Shown: positions 11,158-22,818 of the stretch, piece by piece
How the letters are laid out: every line of letters starts with the position of its first letter
Numbering within the stretch: the first letter of the stretch is position 1
Assembly: GCA_002946415.1 (NCBI GenBank)
Contig: NJPS01000037.1
Span: 62,001-126,000, forward strand
DNA from: Rutstroemia sp. NJR-2017a BVV2
Lineage: Eukaryota > Ascomycota > Leotiomycetes > Helotiales > Rutstroemiaceae
Direction of reading: 5' to 3'
Length of the DNA stretch: 64,000 nt
Program-made: the position numbers and the translations under genes
Notes under the pieces: generated by a model
What the model saw: the letters and a program-made list of their open reading frames with translations, nothing else
Told to the model about the DNA's origin: nothing
Database searches by the model: none

Positions 11158-13246
11158 TTAGAAGTCCCATAATGTGCCGAAGGCATGCAAGCCAGCTAAG
11201 CAAAGAGTTAGCGACCGTCGCTTTGCGAGTATAAGAACGGAGGGTAAGAACCCACCAGCGCGACAACCTTGCATCATCTCGTCATTCCCCTTCATGTTAG
11301 AGGTGATGAAGATGACCTCTGCTCCGAAACTCTTCCATGTATCTATCAAAATTTGCATAACATCTGGTCGCCCTCCTCGTTTCTTCGAGTCCCAGAGAAT
11401 CATTCGCTCGGGTTCGATGTTATTGTAGATTAGGCCCGATATTGTTGGTCCAAAGGTACTCTCCTGGTCAGACCCTATCCAAATGAGGAACCTAGCACTG
11501 TGTTAAGTGTGCCTCTATAGGACTGAACGGGGACTGTACCAGTTTTTACTTTGGATACAGGTAGATAGCGCTGCCCCGATACCAGTTCCGGTGCAGATCC
11601 GGATTCCTCTTTTGAACATCGCGGATGCATGGCCGACACCAGCTAAGGTACATTAGTGGCACGTCATTGATATTACGAGTAGGAAACCAAATCTACCGAA
11701 CTTAAGCTCTCTAGTCCACACCGTCTTAGGTGGATCTTGAACAAATGTCTTAGTGAAGTCACCTTGCACACCACAAATCATGTAATGACAGCCAGACTTT
11801 CTGCCTTCGCTGATAATCCCAAACGCGTGGTACTCCATAATAGCTGTACGGCTGATTCTACCTAGAAGCCCTTGCTGCATTCCTCGATTGAAGCGAAGAA
11901 TGGCGACCTTTGGCGATGGCTAAACCAGATGTCAGATGGGGCAACGTACTCCGACCCGGGAAAGACATACGATTTCAACCTCCACTGGGACCTCTCGAAG
12001 AGTGAACCAGGGAATGAGAACACTTGGAAGTGAGCAACCGTTCTTGGATATTTGAAGGAGAGCTTACAAAACTGTCATAAAAACAGCAAACCAGAGATCT
12101 TGGGTGTTGAGCAGAGAATAGACATCGGTTCTCCACTGCCTGAGCGTCACATCATAGGTGTTTCCCAATATAACAAAGCACCATGTGGCCTAGCACACGT
12201 TAGAACTAGTCTCAAAGTCACGATCAGGTAAATACCGCAAGGCCTAACCACCCAATGAAGCGATGAAACTTTTCAAATACATTATGGTGGTAACTAAGTT
12301 CAAAGTCAGTTGCGGCACTTCTTGCATAAGACGTATTTACTTACTTGCGAATCCGGGGGAAAGCACTCAGGACAGAAATAATCACAAATAGATTCGTGAT
12401 AATGCCAGTAGCAACCACGGCACAATGCTCAGTAGTCTGACGCTGTATGATGTTAATAATGTTATACAGAAGCCAACTATACAGTTTGTTAACACTGTTC
12501 TTGAGCGATGCAGAATCTACCTACGCAGCACCAGAAACGGCGCACCCGGAATGGATCCCTCCCACATGTTGGAGAATCGAAACAACTGCCAACTTTATAC
12601 ATAAGGGTGCCCACTTTTGATTCCTTTATCAGCCTGTTCTATCAATTATGCACGGGAAGAACTTACACTTCGCAGCCCATAAATAGCAATGAGATATAGT
12701 ATTCGTAGAAACAATTCATTCCGCATTATAATAGCACAAAGCAGGTTGCCCAACGCCAAGGCACCTAAATGATTCTCAGCATAGGGGAAATGATGCAGTG
12801 CCGCCATGATAATCCCAGCTAGATTAAGCAGAGTGACGAAACTGGAGGTTTGTGTTAGCGGGCTCTGAGGGAGAACACTCTCTTCGAGAGTTCCCTGTAG
12901 GGTGGAGGCCTCACACAAAAAACTTTCGATATGTATTAAACCACAGTAGGAACAAGATCCATCGATGTCTCGAGGCTGATACAGGAGGCAAAGCAGTAGT
13001 ATGAGTAACTTGATTCTCTGCCGGCAATGGCAGCAATAATACTGGTATACCCGAGGACGGTGTTGTGCCTTCAGAATTTGGCGTGCTGGGTGATAAAAAG
13101 GTCCTGGAAGGCTTCTCTGTTGTATCAAAATTGGCGGCAATGGGCAGGCTTTGTATGTGGACATTCATGCCTTTCTCTGTATTATCAAACTCCTTGTCGG
13201 TGCTGCCACCAGATTCATCTTCGATGTGAGGGCAGTATGGAGACAT
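11158..13246 (-). CDS. TmpA-like integral membrane oxidoreductase
   Basis: Eleven exons join in phase to 513 codons including the stop (512 aa): 13246-12915, 12841-12667, 12592-12525, 12476-12345, 12293-12236, 12189-12068, 12022-11971, 11919-11697, 11642-11540, 11491-11256, 11195-11158. All introns are GT-AG and 36-75 nt or so. A polar N-terminus of about 90 residues is followed by RHRWILFLLWFNTYRKFF, then hydrophobic helices with MRNELFLRILYL, the conserved LQHVGGIHSGCA, HRFIGWLGLA and DVTLRQWRTD. The soluble C-terminal half has GRISRTAIMEYHAFGI and AGVQGDFT-like residues (flavin-binding type), then GTGIGAALST (nucleotide-binding type) and WDSKKRGGRPDV, ending HAFGTLWDF. The layout is that of the fungal TmpA-type transmembrane flavoproteins related to ferric-reductase-like proteins; Aspergillus TmpA affects conidiation. 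No lesion found; the name is by recollection of family pattern, so family is surer than function. Confidence 0.75.
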
Positions 13247-14253
13247 TTTATATCTTTAGAATCCAAGGCTGATTGAAAACGTGACTGAAAAGGTAATCGC
13301 TGACTGCTTGCTGGACCACTAACATCAAAAACACGGATGGTGAGATGAATGAGGAGTCGGATTCTCAACTGATCATAGTCAATGTAGAGGTCAGAGACCG
13401 CAAGAGGCGCTCAGTCGACTATATACAACACCTCAAACAAGCTGAGAAAGAGACGTGTACGTATCTCTTGCAGTCAGAAGCTCCCCACACAGAGGGTATT
13501 GATGGAACTCCAACGTCATGACTCAGATGACTCAGGCAAAGCCACAGCCGCTCCGCTAAATTCATACAAGACGGCCCTCCACGGGGCTTTTTAGATCTTG
13601 CCGTAGCTGTAAAGTGAGGTTTATGCTTAAGGGTTATTTATTGAACATTTTATTCCTCATTATAACTGATTTTGTTTCTCCCGCCGAACTTGGCTTAGCG
13701 AATATTACATGTCAAATAATCATCCAAAGGCATTGCAGGCTTCATCTGATTACAAGAAAAACAACTCGGCCATTCTGGGCTCGTGGTAGGCATAGAATAG
13801 ATTTCTGGATCTTCTCAACTTTTTCGTGGACACGCGCAAACCCCCGGCTTTCTTCCGGACCCATAGAGCCCTCCAGTGGACACGTATTAAAGTAGACGAG
13901 TGGTAAGTAGTGGTAAGCTTAGTTGCTCTAGCAATTGAAGTAATTCTAAGGGAATTGAACGCTCAGGTAAAGAAGGAGGTGGAAAGTTTAGATCGTACTG
14001 GCAAGCACTCTTCATAATTTTCAAATGCTTGCATCGACGATCCGACAGTTGCGGTCTCGTTCTAGTAAACTGCCATCTATTCCAAGTCTCCCTGATGTAT
14101 CCTTCACGGTCGCCCTATTATTGGTTTTGCGGATTGTAGCCAGTGAGGTGCCGAATTTAGCCTACTACTCAACTACAGAACCTGCCTCGCTCCCGCCTCT
14201 TAATTATGCTAAGGGGTAAATAATGGCTAGATATCTCCAGTCTCCGGTACTTC

Positions 14254-14371
14254 TACCCTATGTTCCATACCCTCCGCCCCCATTAACAAAGGTTATTTTT
14301 TCTACATCTTGCTACCTGTTAATTTAACCTTTCTTCATGGGGGTTGGGGAGGGTAGTATCACATACGATAG
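14254..14371. repeat. Imperfect inverted repeat, arms about 45 bp
   Basis: The left arm (about 14254-14296, with CATACCCTCCGCCCCCATTA) is the imperfect reverse complement of the right arm (about 14323-14371, with TCATGGGGGTTGGGGAGGGT), separated by a loop of about 26 nt. It would fold as a long hairpin if transcribed or extruded. Could be a remnant of a small inverted-repeat element. Confidence 0.6.
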
Positions 14372-14418
14372 GATGCGAGGCTAATACAGATCTCCACTCT
14401 TTCAGCTCTTCTTCCTCT

Positions 14419-14470
14419 TTACCAAAGTGTCGGCGCCACCCACACCCACGCATCGACACGTCTTTGGTAA
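14419..14470. repeat. Inverted repeat, 13-16 bp arms
   Basis: TTACCAAAGTGTCG at the left pairs with CGACACGTCTTTGGTAA at the right across a loop rich in CCCAC. It lies 48 bp after the larger hairpin. Confidence 0.55.
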
Positions 14471-15415
14471 CGTGTACGTAGAGATACAAGACTAAAAAAC
14501 CCAGTTGCTGCGCAGATCGAGCCAGGGGTTCAGGAGTGAGATCACCTTGGTGGTTCAGTGAAGGAGGGGACCTTGTGTATCCACTTCAATGTTTACTACA
14601 TAGGAGTGGAGAGCATCGATCCGGCAATCTGATCTCGTAGACGGACCCAATATCTGGGTATGTTTGACGCCAAGTCATCTGTCATCATACCAAATACCTC
14701 CATCCAATCATACCTAGTATCTAATCACACATTGAAGTCGTACATTCGCGTGTTCAGGCATGATGAACAGGTGTCTACTTTCTTATCCCGTTCTCCTTGT
14801 CCAACTCGAACGAAAGGCTTTGTTACATCGGATTTTGTAATCATCATTGACTTCGCGGAGAAGATCTCGCATAATTATGTAAGGATTTAAATGAGTGACA
14901 ACTTCGTATATATGATCGCATTGTTCTGAAGGGGCGCGAGGGCGAGCGCCTCGTGGTTTTGAGTAGAAGTCAGCTTGTTTTTGCCATATTGCACGATCCC
15001 TTGATGATGAGATACCGCTCCAATGAATCGAAGGGATCTCACAAATGCGAGCTCTTGTCTAAGTAGAATTCTCTCTTGTCGCGACCTCATGTAGGAATAG
15101 TCTTGAAAGAGGTATTTTATTTTTAGTAGAAGCCAGCATAAAAGTAGCAAGGTAAAAAGCTTCTAATTGAGGGGAGTTTCTAACTGCTGCACCCTGTTCT
15201 AGTTAGCTAGTTCTCCGACTTGCTTATTCTCTGTATAGCCTTGTCGCATACAATATACCCCCAAGGCACAGACCATTTCCCGCCATGCAGCACATCTATT
15301 AGCCTCAAGGTGCGGCGGGGAATGAGGAGTCTGGGTTTGTCACGCCTCCACTCTCGTAGAGAAAGGCAGCATCAGATACATCTCTCATATAACTCAGGTT
15401 CACGCCGAAAGCCAG

Positions 15416-15604
15416 CTATGCGAATATACTATCACTAGCATTCGCTCCCAAGTATACCCACTCCATCAATAGATCGCCCCCGTTCGCTGCAGTAGCTAGA
15501 ATGGTATCATTGGAGTTAAGAGTTAGTACATATCCAGGCGCTATAGGGCCGGCGGGCGCGGAGGGCCGGTTCGCGTACCACGATGCTATATTGCCCCACA
15601 CCAA
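15416..15604 (-). pseudogene. GC-rich coding-like island, unrecognised
   Basis: A 62-codon minus-strand frame reads with a normal protein composition (ASWYANRPSAPAGPIAPGY, then LTLNSNDTILATAANGGDLL). It starts 35 bp from an AT-rich RIP block. GC here is clearly higher than on the right side. It looks like a surviving exon or fragment of a gene cut by the neighbouring repeat; I do not know the family. Confidence 0.3.
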
Positions 15605-15639
15605 AGGCTAATATAGCCGCCGATCCGGTACTATCTCTA

Positions 15640-16184
15640 TTTACCCTCTAAACCCTCTCTCGGCCACTATAGAGATACTAGCGATATTACTATTATAGAT
15701 AATAATATCTCTTTATACTTTTCGCTATTAATTTTAAAAATATAATTATCAATATTATATAATTTTCTTACTAGAATCTAAAATATAATTATCAATATTA
15801 AATAATTTTCAAATATCTATAAATATATAAGTAGATTTTATATTTTTATATAATATTCTATCTTTAATTTTATTTAATAATTTTTACTTTTTTAATTTCA
15901 TTATTCTATTTTATTCTTTATATTTTTTTTTTCTTTTTTTAATATTTTATTAAATTATATTTTAAATAATTTAAATTTTTAATTTGTTTTATATTATAAA
16001 AATAATTATATATATAATATAATATAATCTAATATTTATTTAAAAACTTAAATTAAATATAGAGAAATTAATTTATATTTAATAAATAAAATTATTATAA
16101 AATTATTAATTAAATTTCTAAATAATAATAATAAATTAAAAAATAAAAAATTTAATAAAATTATATAATATTATTTAATATTTA
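15640..16184. repeat. AT-rich RIP-degraded block, left part
   Basis: Nearly pure A/T with no frames. It continues after the gypsy insertion at 22819. The last five bases, ATTTA (16180-16184), are the target duplication of that insertion. Confidence 0.75.
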
Positions 16185-16602
16185 TGTTACGAATGCTTGT
16201 CTTCTGAGTCATGTGGAAGTGGTCAGGGTCTCGAGTACTAGAGGTCGCGACGACTAATAGTACTATCATAGGTTTATTGTTGATAACAGTCACACAGGGA
16301 ATCGATCGTAATTGTAATAGTAGGTAAACAAGTAGTAATTGTTGTTGAGCACGAAGCTCTATATACTATAGGAAAACTATCTATTTATATAGACCTTCGT
16401 ACTCAGTGGGAGAGATAGCGAGATATTCTATCCGTCTATTTCTGGAGAGATGGCGAGATGTTCTATCTGTCTATTTCTGGAGAGATAGCGAGATGTTCTA
16501 TCTGTTTCTCTTGTTGCTTTCCTGCCTGAGGTTCTACTAAGGATGCTGGCTAGCTACCCTCTGAGCCTAAGGTCCTTAGGCTCATATGACTTCGTCGTAA
16601 CA
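16185..16602 (-). repeat. Gypsy LTR (downstream copy in element sense)
   Basis: 418 bp, TGTTACGAA...TTCGTCGTAACA. Contains three tandem copies of a GGAGAGAT(A/G)GCGAGATGTTCTATC-like unit at about 16410-16510, shown here only in part. Confidence 0.95.
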
Positions 16603-16704
16603 CTATCCCCTTTCTAGTCTAGCATCGTCCCGACGCTTACTATAATAGTACGAGGTGCCTACTTGGGCCTCCTCGATAAATATCTCTCTTCTTCCTTCTT
16701 CATT

Positions 16705-17280
16705 ATGCCTGCAGATCGTACTCAAAGGACTAAATAAATTGAACTTGGAAATTGTATCGAAAGGTTAGGATAGAAAATGGTTGTTTGTTCTCGTTGTGAA
16801 AGAGCTGGTTGCTCTGATAATTGTATTGGGATACTTTCTGGTCTTCCTAATCGTTGTTGTGCTAAGTGCTCTCGTCAGGGCAAGACTTGTGATTTCGTTT
16901 CCCGGAATCGGATGCCGGAGTTGTCTGATTGGGATTCTATAGACCGTCAGTATGAGCAGTTGAGGGAAGAGGAGGAAAAGGCTATAGTTGCCTCTCAGGA
17001 AGCTATAGCGAAAATACTTCGTTTGAGGAAGCAGTAGCGGTTTTTGGATAAGCGCAAAAAGAAAATGATTCAAGCTGGTTTCAACTCGTTGGATAAGTTA
17101 GACAAGTTGGAAGAGAGGGAGAGGTTGGAGAAGGAATAAGTGGAGCAGGCTGAACAAGCTCCTCAATCTAGTTCTTCCGGGGTCGATCCTTCGGTCTTCG
17201 AGCTCCCTCCGATAAGTGATTCTGAGCTGGCTACTTGGTTGGAAGCCGAGGGTTCCTTTGGTGGAATTTCTCCAAGTTAG
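16705..17280 (+). pseudogene. Antisense Cys-rich ORF inside the gypsy element
   Basis: A plus-strand frame of 192 codons runs opposite to gag-pol, between the chromodomain and the LTR. It starts MPADRTQRTK at 16705. After two stops comes MVVCSRCERAGCSDNC, then CCAKCSRQGKTCDF, giving eight or more cysteines in a zinc-cluster-like pattern. A long charged, probably coiled-coil part follows (REEEEKAIVASQEAIAKI) and a Ser/Glu-rich tail (VFELPPISDSELATWLE). The in-frame stops (16735, 16771, 17035, 17137 region, 17278) are TAA/TAG at places where Gln codons would fit, the C-to-T pattern of RIP. Between the stops the coding texture is excellent, which argues for selection before decay. Similar antisense ORFs are known to me from Botrytis Boty-type elements (brtn); not checked. 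Function unknown, possibly DNA- or RNA-binding. Confidence 0.7.
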
Positions 17281-17282
17281 CT

Positions 17283-20200
17283 GGGCAGTTCAAGTTCTTG
17301 ATTGGTTCCTATGTGTTTTCCGAGTATAGGTAACCTTCCCATTTGATCAAGTAATGAAGCTTTCCTCTAATATACTTCTGATCTAGTATTTCTTCAACTT
17401 CGTATTCGGTGTTTGGGTTGATTGGTTCAATTTCGGTATAAGGTACATTCGGTGCTTCTGGTGGTGCTGGTTCTAGAAGTGAAATATAGAATACTGGGTA
17501 TATATTCATTGTTTGTAGTAGCTCTAAGCGGTAATTGACTGGTCCGACTACTTCGCTGATCTTGAAGGGTCCTAATTTTTTGTGATCCAGCTTGTTGCTT
17601 GGTCTTTTTGTATTGATGTTTTGTCTGAGGAGGTAAACCTTATCCCCTTTCTTAAGTGTTGGTTCTATACTATATTTTGTATTGTAGTAGTGTACCGTTC
17701 GTTACGCAATGAACTTGATATCAAGTAACAATTGTTCGTGCAGATTCCTAAGATCCTCTGCTTTCGTTATCCCTGTATCTGATTTTGCTGTATCCGGTAA
17801 TTGCGTATTGTATGCTTTCGGCTCGAATCCGAAATTAGCGTATGCTGGTATTATATTTGTCGTTATTGCCTCAGTAGTATTGTATGCAAACTGTATTAGT
17901 GGTAGTAGCTCTACCCAATTGTCTTGTCTGTAGTTGATATAATATCATAAGTATTGTTCTATAGTTTGGTTCAATCGTTCCGTCTGACTATCTGTTTGTA
18001 GGTGGAATACTATTGAGAGCTTTCTCTTGATTCCTAGTAAGGCTATGAGTATCTGCTAGAATTTCGAGGTAAAGAGCTTGTCTCGGTCCGAGATGATTTC
18101 GGTAGGTACCCTGTGTATGCTGGCTACTATTCTTAGAAATATATAGGCTAAATCCTCAGCTGTACTGCTTTTTTTGTATGGAATCATATATCCAAACTTG
18201 GTTAATCGATCTATTATAACTAGGATAGAGTTATATATTACTCCTGTTATTGGGTCCTTCGAGGGTGGTAGCTTAACTACGAAGTCCTATATAATGGACT
18301 TCTATAGCTAAGTAGGTGTATCCGGAGTTTTGAGCTGACCATACAGAGTATGCCGTAAGGTTTTGTTCTGTATACAGATATCGTAGTTTCCGATAACTTC
18401 CTCAACTATCTTTCTCATTCGTGGGAAATATAAGCTCGCCTTGATTCTTGCGAATATCTTTGTGATTCCTTGATATCCGTGAGCTGGTAGTTTATGCTGT
18501 TCCTGAGTAAACTGTTTGGCTAAGATCGAAGGGATATATATCTTCCTGTAGAAGTATATGATGTTGTCCTTGATTGTAAATCCCTCGCTTGGTTGCTCTA
18601 GTACTCTCTTTGTAGTAGAATTATTTTCGTAGTGCTCTTGTACTTGTTTCTCCAAATGGTTGTTACAAAGTGATGTTATTGTGGCTAATTGGGCTAAGTT
18701 GAATACCAACGAATCCCCGTCCTGACGAAATATAGTATATGATTCGTATATCTTATTCTCTAGGTATTCCGGTTTTCTGCTAAGTGTATCGGCTCTAGTG
18801 TTTTCATTTCCCTTGATATACAGTATTCTGAAGTAGTATATGGCTAATGTTTCTGCCTATCGTACCTGTCGTCTATTTAGAACTTTGGTCGTTATAAAGT
18901 ATACCAAATTCTTGTGATCTGAGTAGACCTGGACTGTATGCTTAGATCCTTCGAGGTAAACTCTCTATTCTCTGAAAGTATCGACGATTGCTAGAAGCTC
19001 TTTGTCGTAAATCTCATAATTCAGCTTGGCTGGCTGAAGCTTTCTTGAATAATATACTACTGGTTGTAGCTTCTTATCCTTGCCCGGCTGGCTTAGGACT
19101 GTACCTAATGTATAGTCTGATATATCTGTCTCAATAGTAATTGGTTGTTCAGGATCGAAGGTAATAAGAACTGGTGTCTGTATGAAGGCTTGTTTGAGGG
19201 TTTCAAATACCTGTTGTGCCGTACTGTTCTATTTGTACTTGATATCCTTCTTGGTTAACTCTATGAGAGGTGCTGCGATTTTCGAATAGTCTTTGATAAA
19301 TCGTCTGTAGAAGTTCGCAAATCCTAAGAATGATTGTATTTCTTTTATAGTAGTGGGTTGTTTCTACTCTAGAACTTCTTTCACTTTGTTTGGACTCATC
19401 TTGAGTCCTATCGTACTGATAATATATTCTAGAAACTCGGTTTCGGTAACGTGGAATTTGTATTTCGAAGGCTTCAGTAGGATACCTATATCCGCTAATA
19501 TCTGAAGTATTTCTTGTACGATCTTGATATATTCTTCGAGGGTTTCGGTAAAGATCAAGATGTTGTCTAAGTATACTATATAGTAGTTATCAAGATATTT
19601 TCTCAATAAGTTATTAACCAGATGTATATATGTTGCTGGTGCGTTGGTAAGCCCAAAAGGCATAACTTGGTACTTGTAGTGTCTGTATCGTATACGAAAT
19701 ACTGTTTTCTATTCGTCTCCTTCCTTGATTCAGATTAGGTTGAATTCTGTACATTGATCCAACTTAGTGAAATATTTAGCCTTCCCGATTCGATCTTGTA
19801 GCTTACTAGCTAGTAGTAACAGATATCGATCCTTAATAGTAATAGTATTGAGTTTTCGGTAGTCAATAACTGGTCTACCTTTCTCGTCTTCTTTCTTGGG
19901 TACAAAGAAGATTGGCGCTCCTGCAAGTGAAGAGGATTCCTTTATAAATCCTTTTGCTAAATTTTTGTCAAGGTATTCATAAAGCAATTTGAGCTTCTCC
20001 TCCGATAATGGTATAATTAGCAAGAATAGTAGTTCCTTTCCTTCTTCCAATTTTATCTCATGATCCCAAGGCTGGTACTTTGGTAAGGTATCCTCCTGAG
20101 GCCTTTCCTTGAAGATCTCGGTGTATTTCTGGTACTGTACTGGTATATCCTTCAGTGAGGGATCCTGGGCTAAGGTATCCGACCTCGGTAAGTATATTGT

Positions 20201-20566
20201 CTTCAGCTCTTGACCGGGTATTGGTCTTGCAAGACCCTGTACAGACTCTTTCTTGTACTTGCACTTATCGCATTGTACGGTTCTTGCGACCCAGTTAATA
20301 TGCGGATTGTGGCTCTCTAGCTATAGTATTCCCAAAATTAGTTGGTATCCTCCTAGTAGGACTAAATCCATTTTTATCCGCTCAGAATACTGTCCTAGCT
20401 GTATTTCGAATTCTTGTGTTTCGTATTGAACCAATCCATCTCCTTTGGCTAATTGCTTGTTGGCAAGGTGAAGCCTATATGGAACTGGTTTCTTGAGGGT
20501 TCGTAATTTCGCTAATACCGTAGCTTCTGGTGCTATAAAATTTTCCGTTGCTCCCGAGTCTATCAT
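17283..20566 (-). pseudogene. Gypsy pol: protease, RT, RNase H, integrase, chromodomain
   Basis: Starting at 20566: MIDSGATENFI, the aspartic protease motif DSGA. RT at about 20050-19364 has PVIDYRKLN, MPFGLTNAPAT and YIVYLDNILIF, where the second Asp of the YxDD active site is Asn (GAC-to-AAC, a G-to-A change). The integrase zinc-binding part lies in 18709-18308 (HKLPAHGYQGITK, CIQNK), the core further left. An integrase C-terminal GPFKISEVVGPVNYRL-type segment leads into a chromodomain at 17509-17283 (YEVEEILDQKYIRGKLHYLI, then KWEGY). Several in-frame TAG/TAA codons, including one after YSENT in the chromodomain where Trp is usual, make the polyprotein dead. The chromodomain suggests chromatin-targeted integration in the ancestor. 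Confidence 0.9.
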
Positions 20567-20699
20567 TGTTCGGAGCGAATACCCGTTTATATATATGATG
20601 CAAAGGATCTGTTTTGACCCTAGGGTGGCCTTCAGCTCCCTGGTTGGCTCCTTGCTTATACCTTCGGTAAGTTATTCCTGATTAATTTTTTTCTGGTTT

Positions 20700-22390
20700 C
20701 GGTCTACGACCTTAGGCTTGCTGCCTTTCATGAAACCAAAGAATCTCTTCTAGGTATCGATTATATCTTCCCAAACTGTGCTTAGATCCGTTCCGATCCT
20801 TACTCTGAGGATTCGGCCAATAGGAATATCGATATATTTGGTAGATACTTCGTATCTAAGGACCTGTAATATTACCTGTTGTGGTTGAGTCAGTTCTTGT
20901 AGTAGTATATTTCATTGGTCCTTGTAACTATATTGGTGAATAACTTCCCAAGTCTCTCCGTTGCTTGGTAGATTGTATTACTGAAACTCCCTGAATTCCC
21001 GGTGGGTTCGAGTTTCCCGCTATACTCTGGTAGAGCTAATCTCAAGTTCTAGCTTGTAGTAGCAACTTGCGATTGGTTGACCTCGGATATCCCGAGTATC
21101 GTTCCAGAGTCCGTTATCGCCTGGTAAGCCGGCAAATTCCTTTTTTCTCCAAGACCTGGTTCTGTAGTGACTGATTCTTTCTAGGAACTATACCTCTCTC
21201 TGCTTTGGAGGTTCGTCTTGGGTAGTAGTTTTCTTGCTACTAGGCTTCCTTGGGTACTAGCCTGCCCCCTTCTTATCTGCTTCATGAACTAGATAAGAAT
21301 CCTTGTAGCAGGCGGTCTACGATAGTTGTATATGATCCGTTTCCTGAATAGTTCGATAACTGCTCGTTATACTTAATTGGTGCCTGGGTACAGCCTGGCT
21401 ACTGTCTTGTCTTACTATAGACTTGAGCTGTTTCTTTCTATTCCAGTTAGTTTGCTTGGGCTTCGTCCCTTGAGGCTTTTTTCGGCAGTTTCGTGCTTGG
21501 TGGCCTGGAAAACCGTATTCAAAGCAAAGCTTCTTTTCTTGTCTACGGTTCTTTTCATCCTAGGAAAGATTGTTCTTTGAACTTATTGCGTCTAATTCCA
21601 TAGGGTCGTCGTAAGTCCCTTCCCTAGTGTATCGTTGTCTGGAATGTCGTGGCTTGCCTTTGTTAGGCCTGGCCCGACTTCTGGTTCCATAGGACTGCTT
21701 TTCTCGGAGGTACTTATAGTACTAGTTGTCAATCCGAATAAAGTCCTTAATCTATTTATCTAGGTCGTCGTTATCTTCCTGTGTTTGCCTTGCTAATTCT
21801 AGTTTGATGAAGTCTTTCAGTCCATGCTTATAGTGGCTGATCAAGGCAGCAGTTCCCTATTTGGTCTGATTGGACCATTTCCTGAATTCGGTAGCGTAGT
21901 TGATGGCTGACCTTGTTTGTCTAAGTCCAAACAAACGATGCTCTGCTGTCTTGATAGAGTCGATATCTCCAAAGACTCTTCGGATTTCTGTACGAAATCC
22001 TTCCTATAAGTCGAAGATCTTGGTGGTTGTAGCTATATAGTTCTGTGGCTGGGTGCTGTTCTCGAAGTAGTCTGAAAGAAAGGGTTCGATCTATTTCAAT
22101 GCTTCGCCCCTAAGGTAGGAAGCAGTGTAAATGCTCTTTGCATCTCTGGTATCGAATTTGTCGGGGTTAAATCGGAAGTATATTCCGAGCTACAAGAGGA
22201 ATATCTCAAGTTCTCGTCGGTCTCTGTGGAACTTGTCTGGGTTAGCGACTTTAAGGGTTTCTTGTAACTTGAGGTTTGTAGGAGGTCCGTCTCCTATAAG
22301 GACGTCGCTATCGCGGTCTCCAGTGTCCGTAGTCCGGGTAGCAGATGGATCTTGTGGAGCTATATCGATTCGGTATGTGAAGCAACAATA
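20700..22390 (-). pseudogene. Gypsy gag region, degraded
   Basis: The minus strand shows a CCHC-type knuckle near 21490-21530 (CFEYGFPGHQARNC, with one Cys changed to Tyr) preceded by a basic, Glu/Arg-rich gag-like region. Many stops are present and no single long frame remains. Placement between the upstream LTR and protease supports the call. Confidence 0.7.
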
Positions 22391-22400
22391 GTGCTCAAAG

Positions 22401-22818
22401 TGTTACGAATACTTGTCTTCTGAGTTATGTGGAAGTGGTCAGGGTCTCGAGTACTAGAGGTCGCGACGACTAATAGTACTATCGTAGGTTTATTATTGAT
22501 AATAGTCATACAGGGAATCGATCGTAATTGTAATGGTAGGTAAACAAGTAGTAATTGTTGTTGAGCACGAAGCTCCATATACTATAGGAAAACTATCTAC
22601 TTATATAGACCTTCGTACTCAGTGGGAGAAACAGCGAGATATTCTATCCGTCTATTTCTGGAGAGACGGCGAGATATTCTATCCGTCTATTTCTGGAGAG
22701 ACGGCGAGACGTTCTATCCGTCTCTCTTGTTGCTTTCCTGCCTGAGGTTCTACTAAGGGTGCTGGCTAGCTACCCTCTGAGCCTAAGGTCCTTAGGCTCA
22801 CATGACTTCGTCGTAACA
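22401..22818 (-). repeat. Gypsy LTR (upstream copy in element sense)
   Basis: 418 bp, same termini as the partner LTR; differences are all transitions. Followed by the target duplication ATTTA at 22819-22823. Confidence 0.95.

Larger units (their letters stand above)
13247..15415. other. Intergenic, repeats but no firm gene
   Basis: Contains the upstream region of the TmpA-like gene and two hairpin-forming inverted repeats (14254-14371 and 14419-14470). A 64-codon plus-strand frame at 14025-14219 has a hydrophobic middle (FTVALLLVLRIVAS) but no family I know. Nothing else is supportable. Confidence 0.45.
16185..22818 (-). mobile_element. Ty3/gypsy chromovirus-type LTR retrotransposon, full length, RIP-mutated
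   Basis: Two 418-bp LTRs (16185-16602 and 22401-22818) begin TGTTACGA and end TCGTAACA. The flanking duplication ATTTA is at 16180-16184 and 22819-22823. By eye the LTRs differ at about 21 sites, all transitions and no indels, as RIP would produce. The element reads on the minus strand: gag with a CCHC-like knuckle near 21490-21530, protease, reverse transcriptase, RNase H, integrase, chromodomain. A purine-rich tract (AGAAAGGGGATAG, minus strand) lies directly before the downstream LTR at 16603-16615. No TGG-type tRNA primer site follows the upstream LTR, so another priming mode is possible. An antisense ORF lies between pol and the downstream LTR. Total 6,634 bp. Confidence 0.95.

Noticed and set aside
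12646..13164. 172-codon minus-strand frame read as one protein
   Set aside because: It runs through intron 1 of the TmpA-like gene; only its second half is coding.
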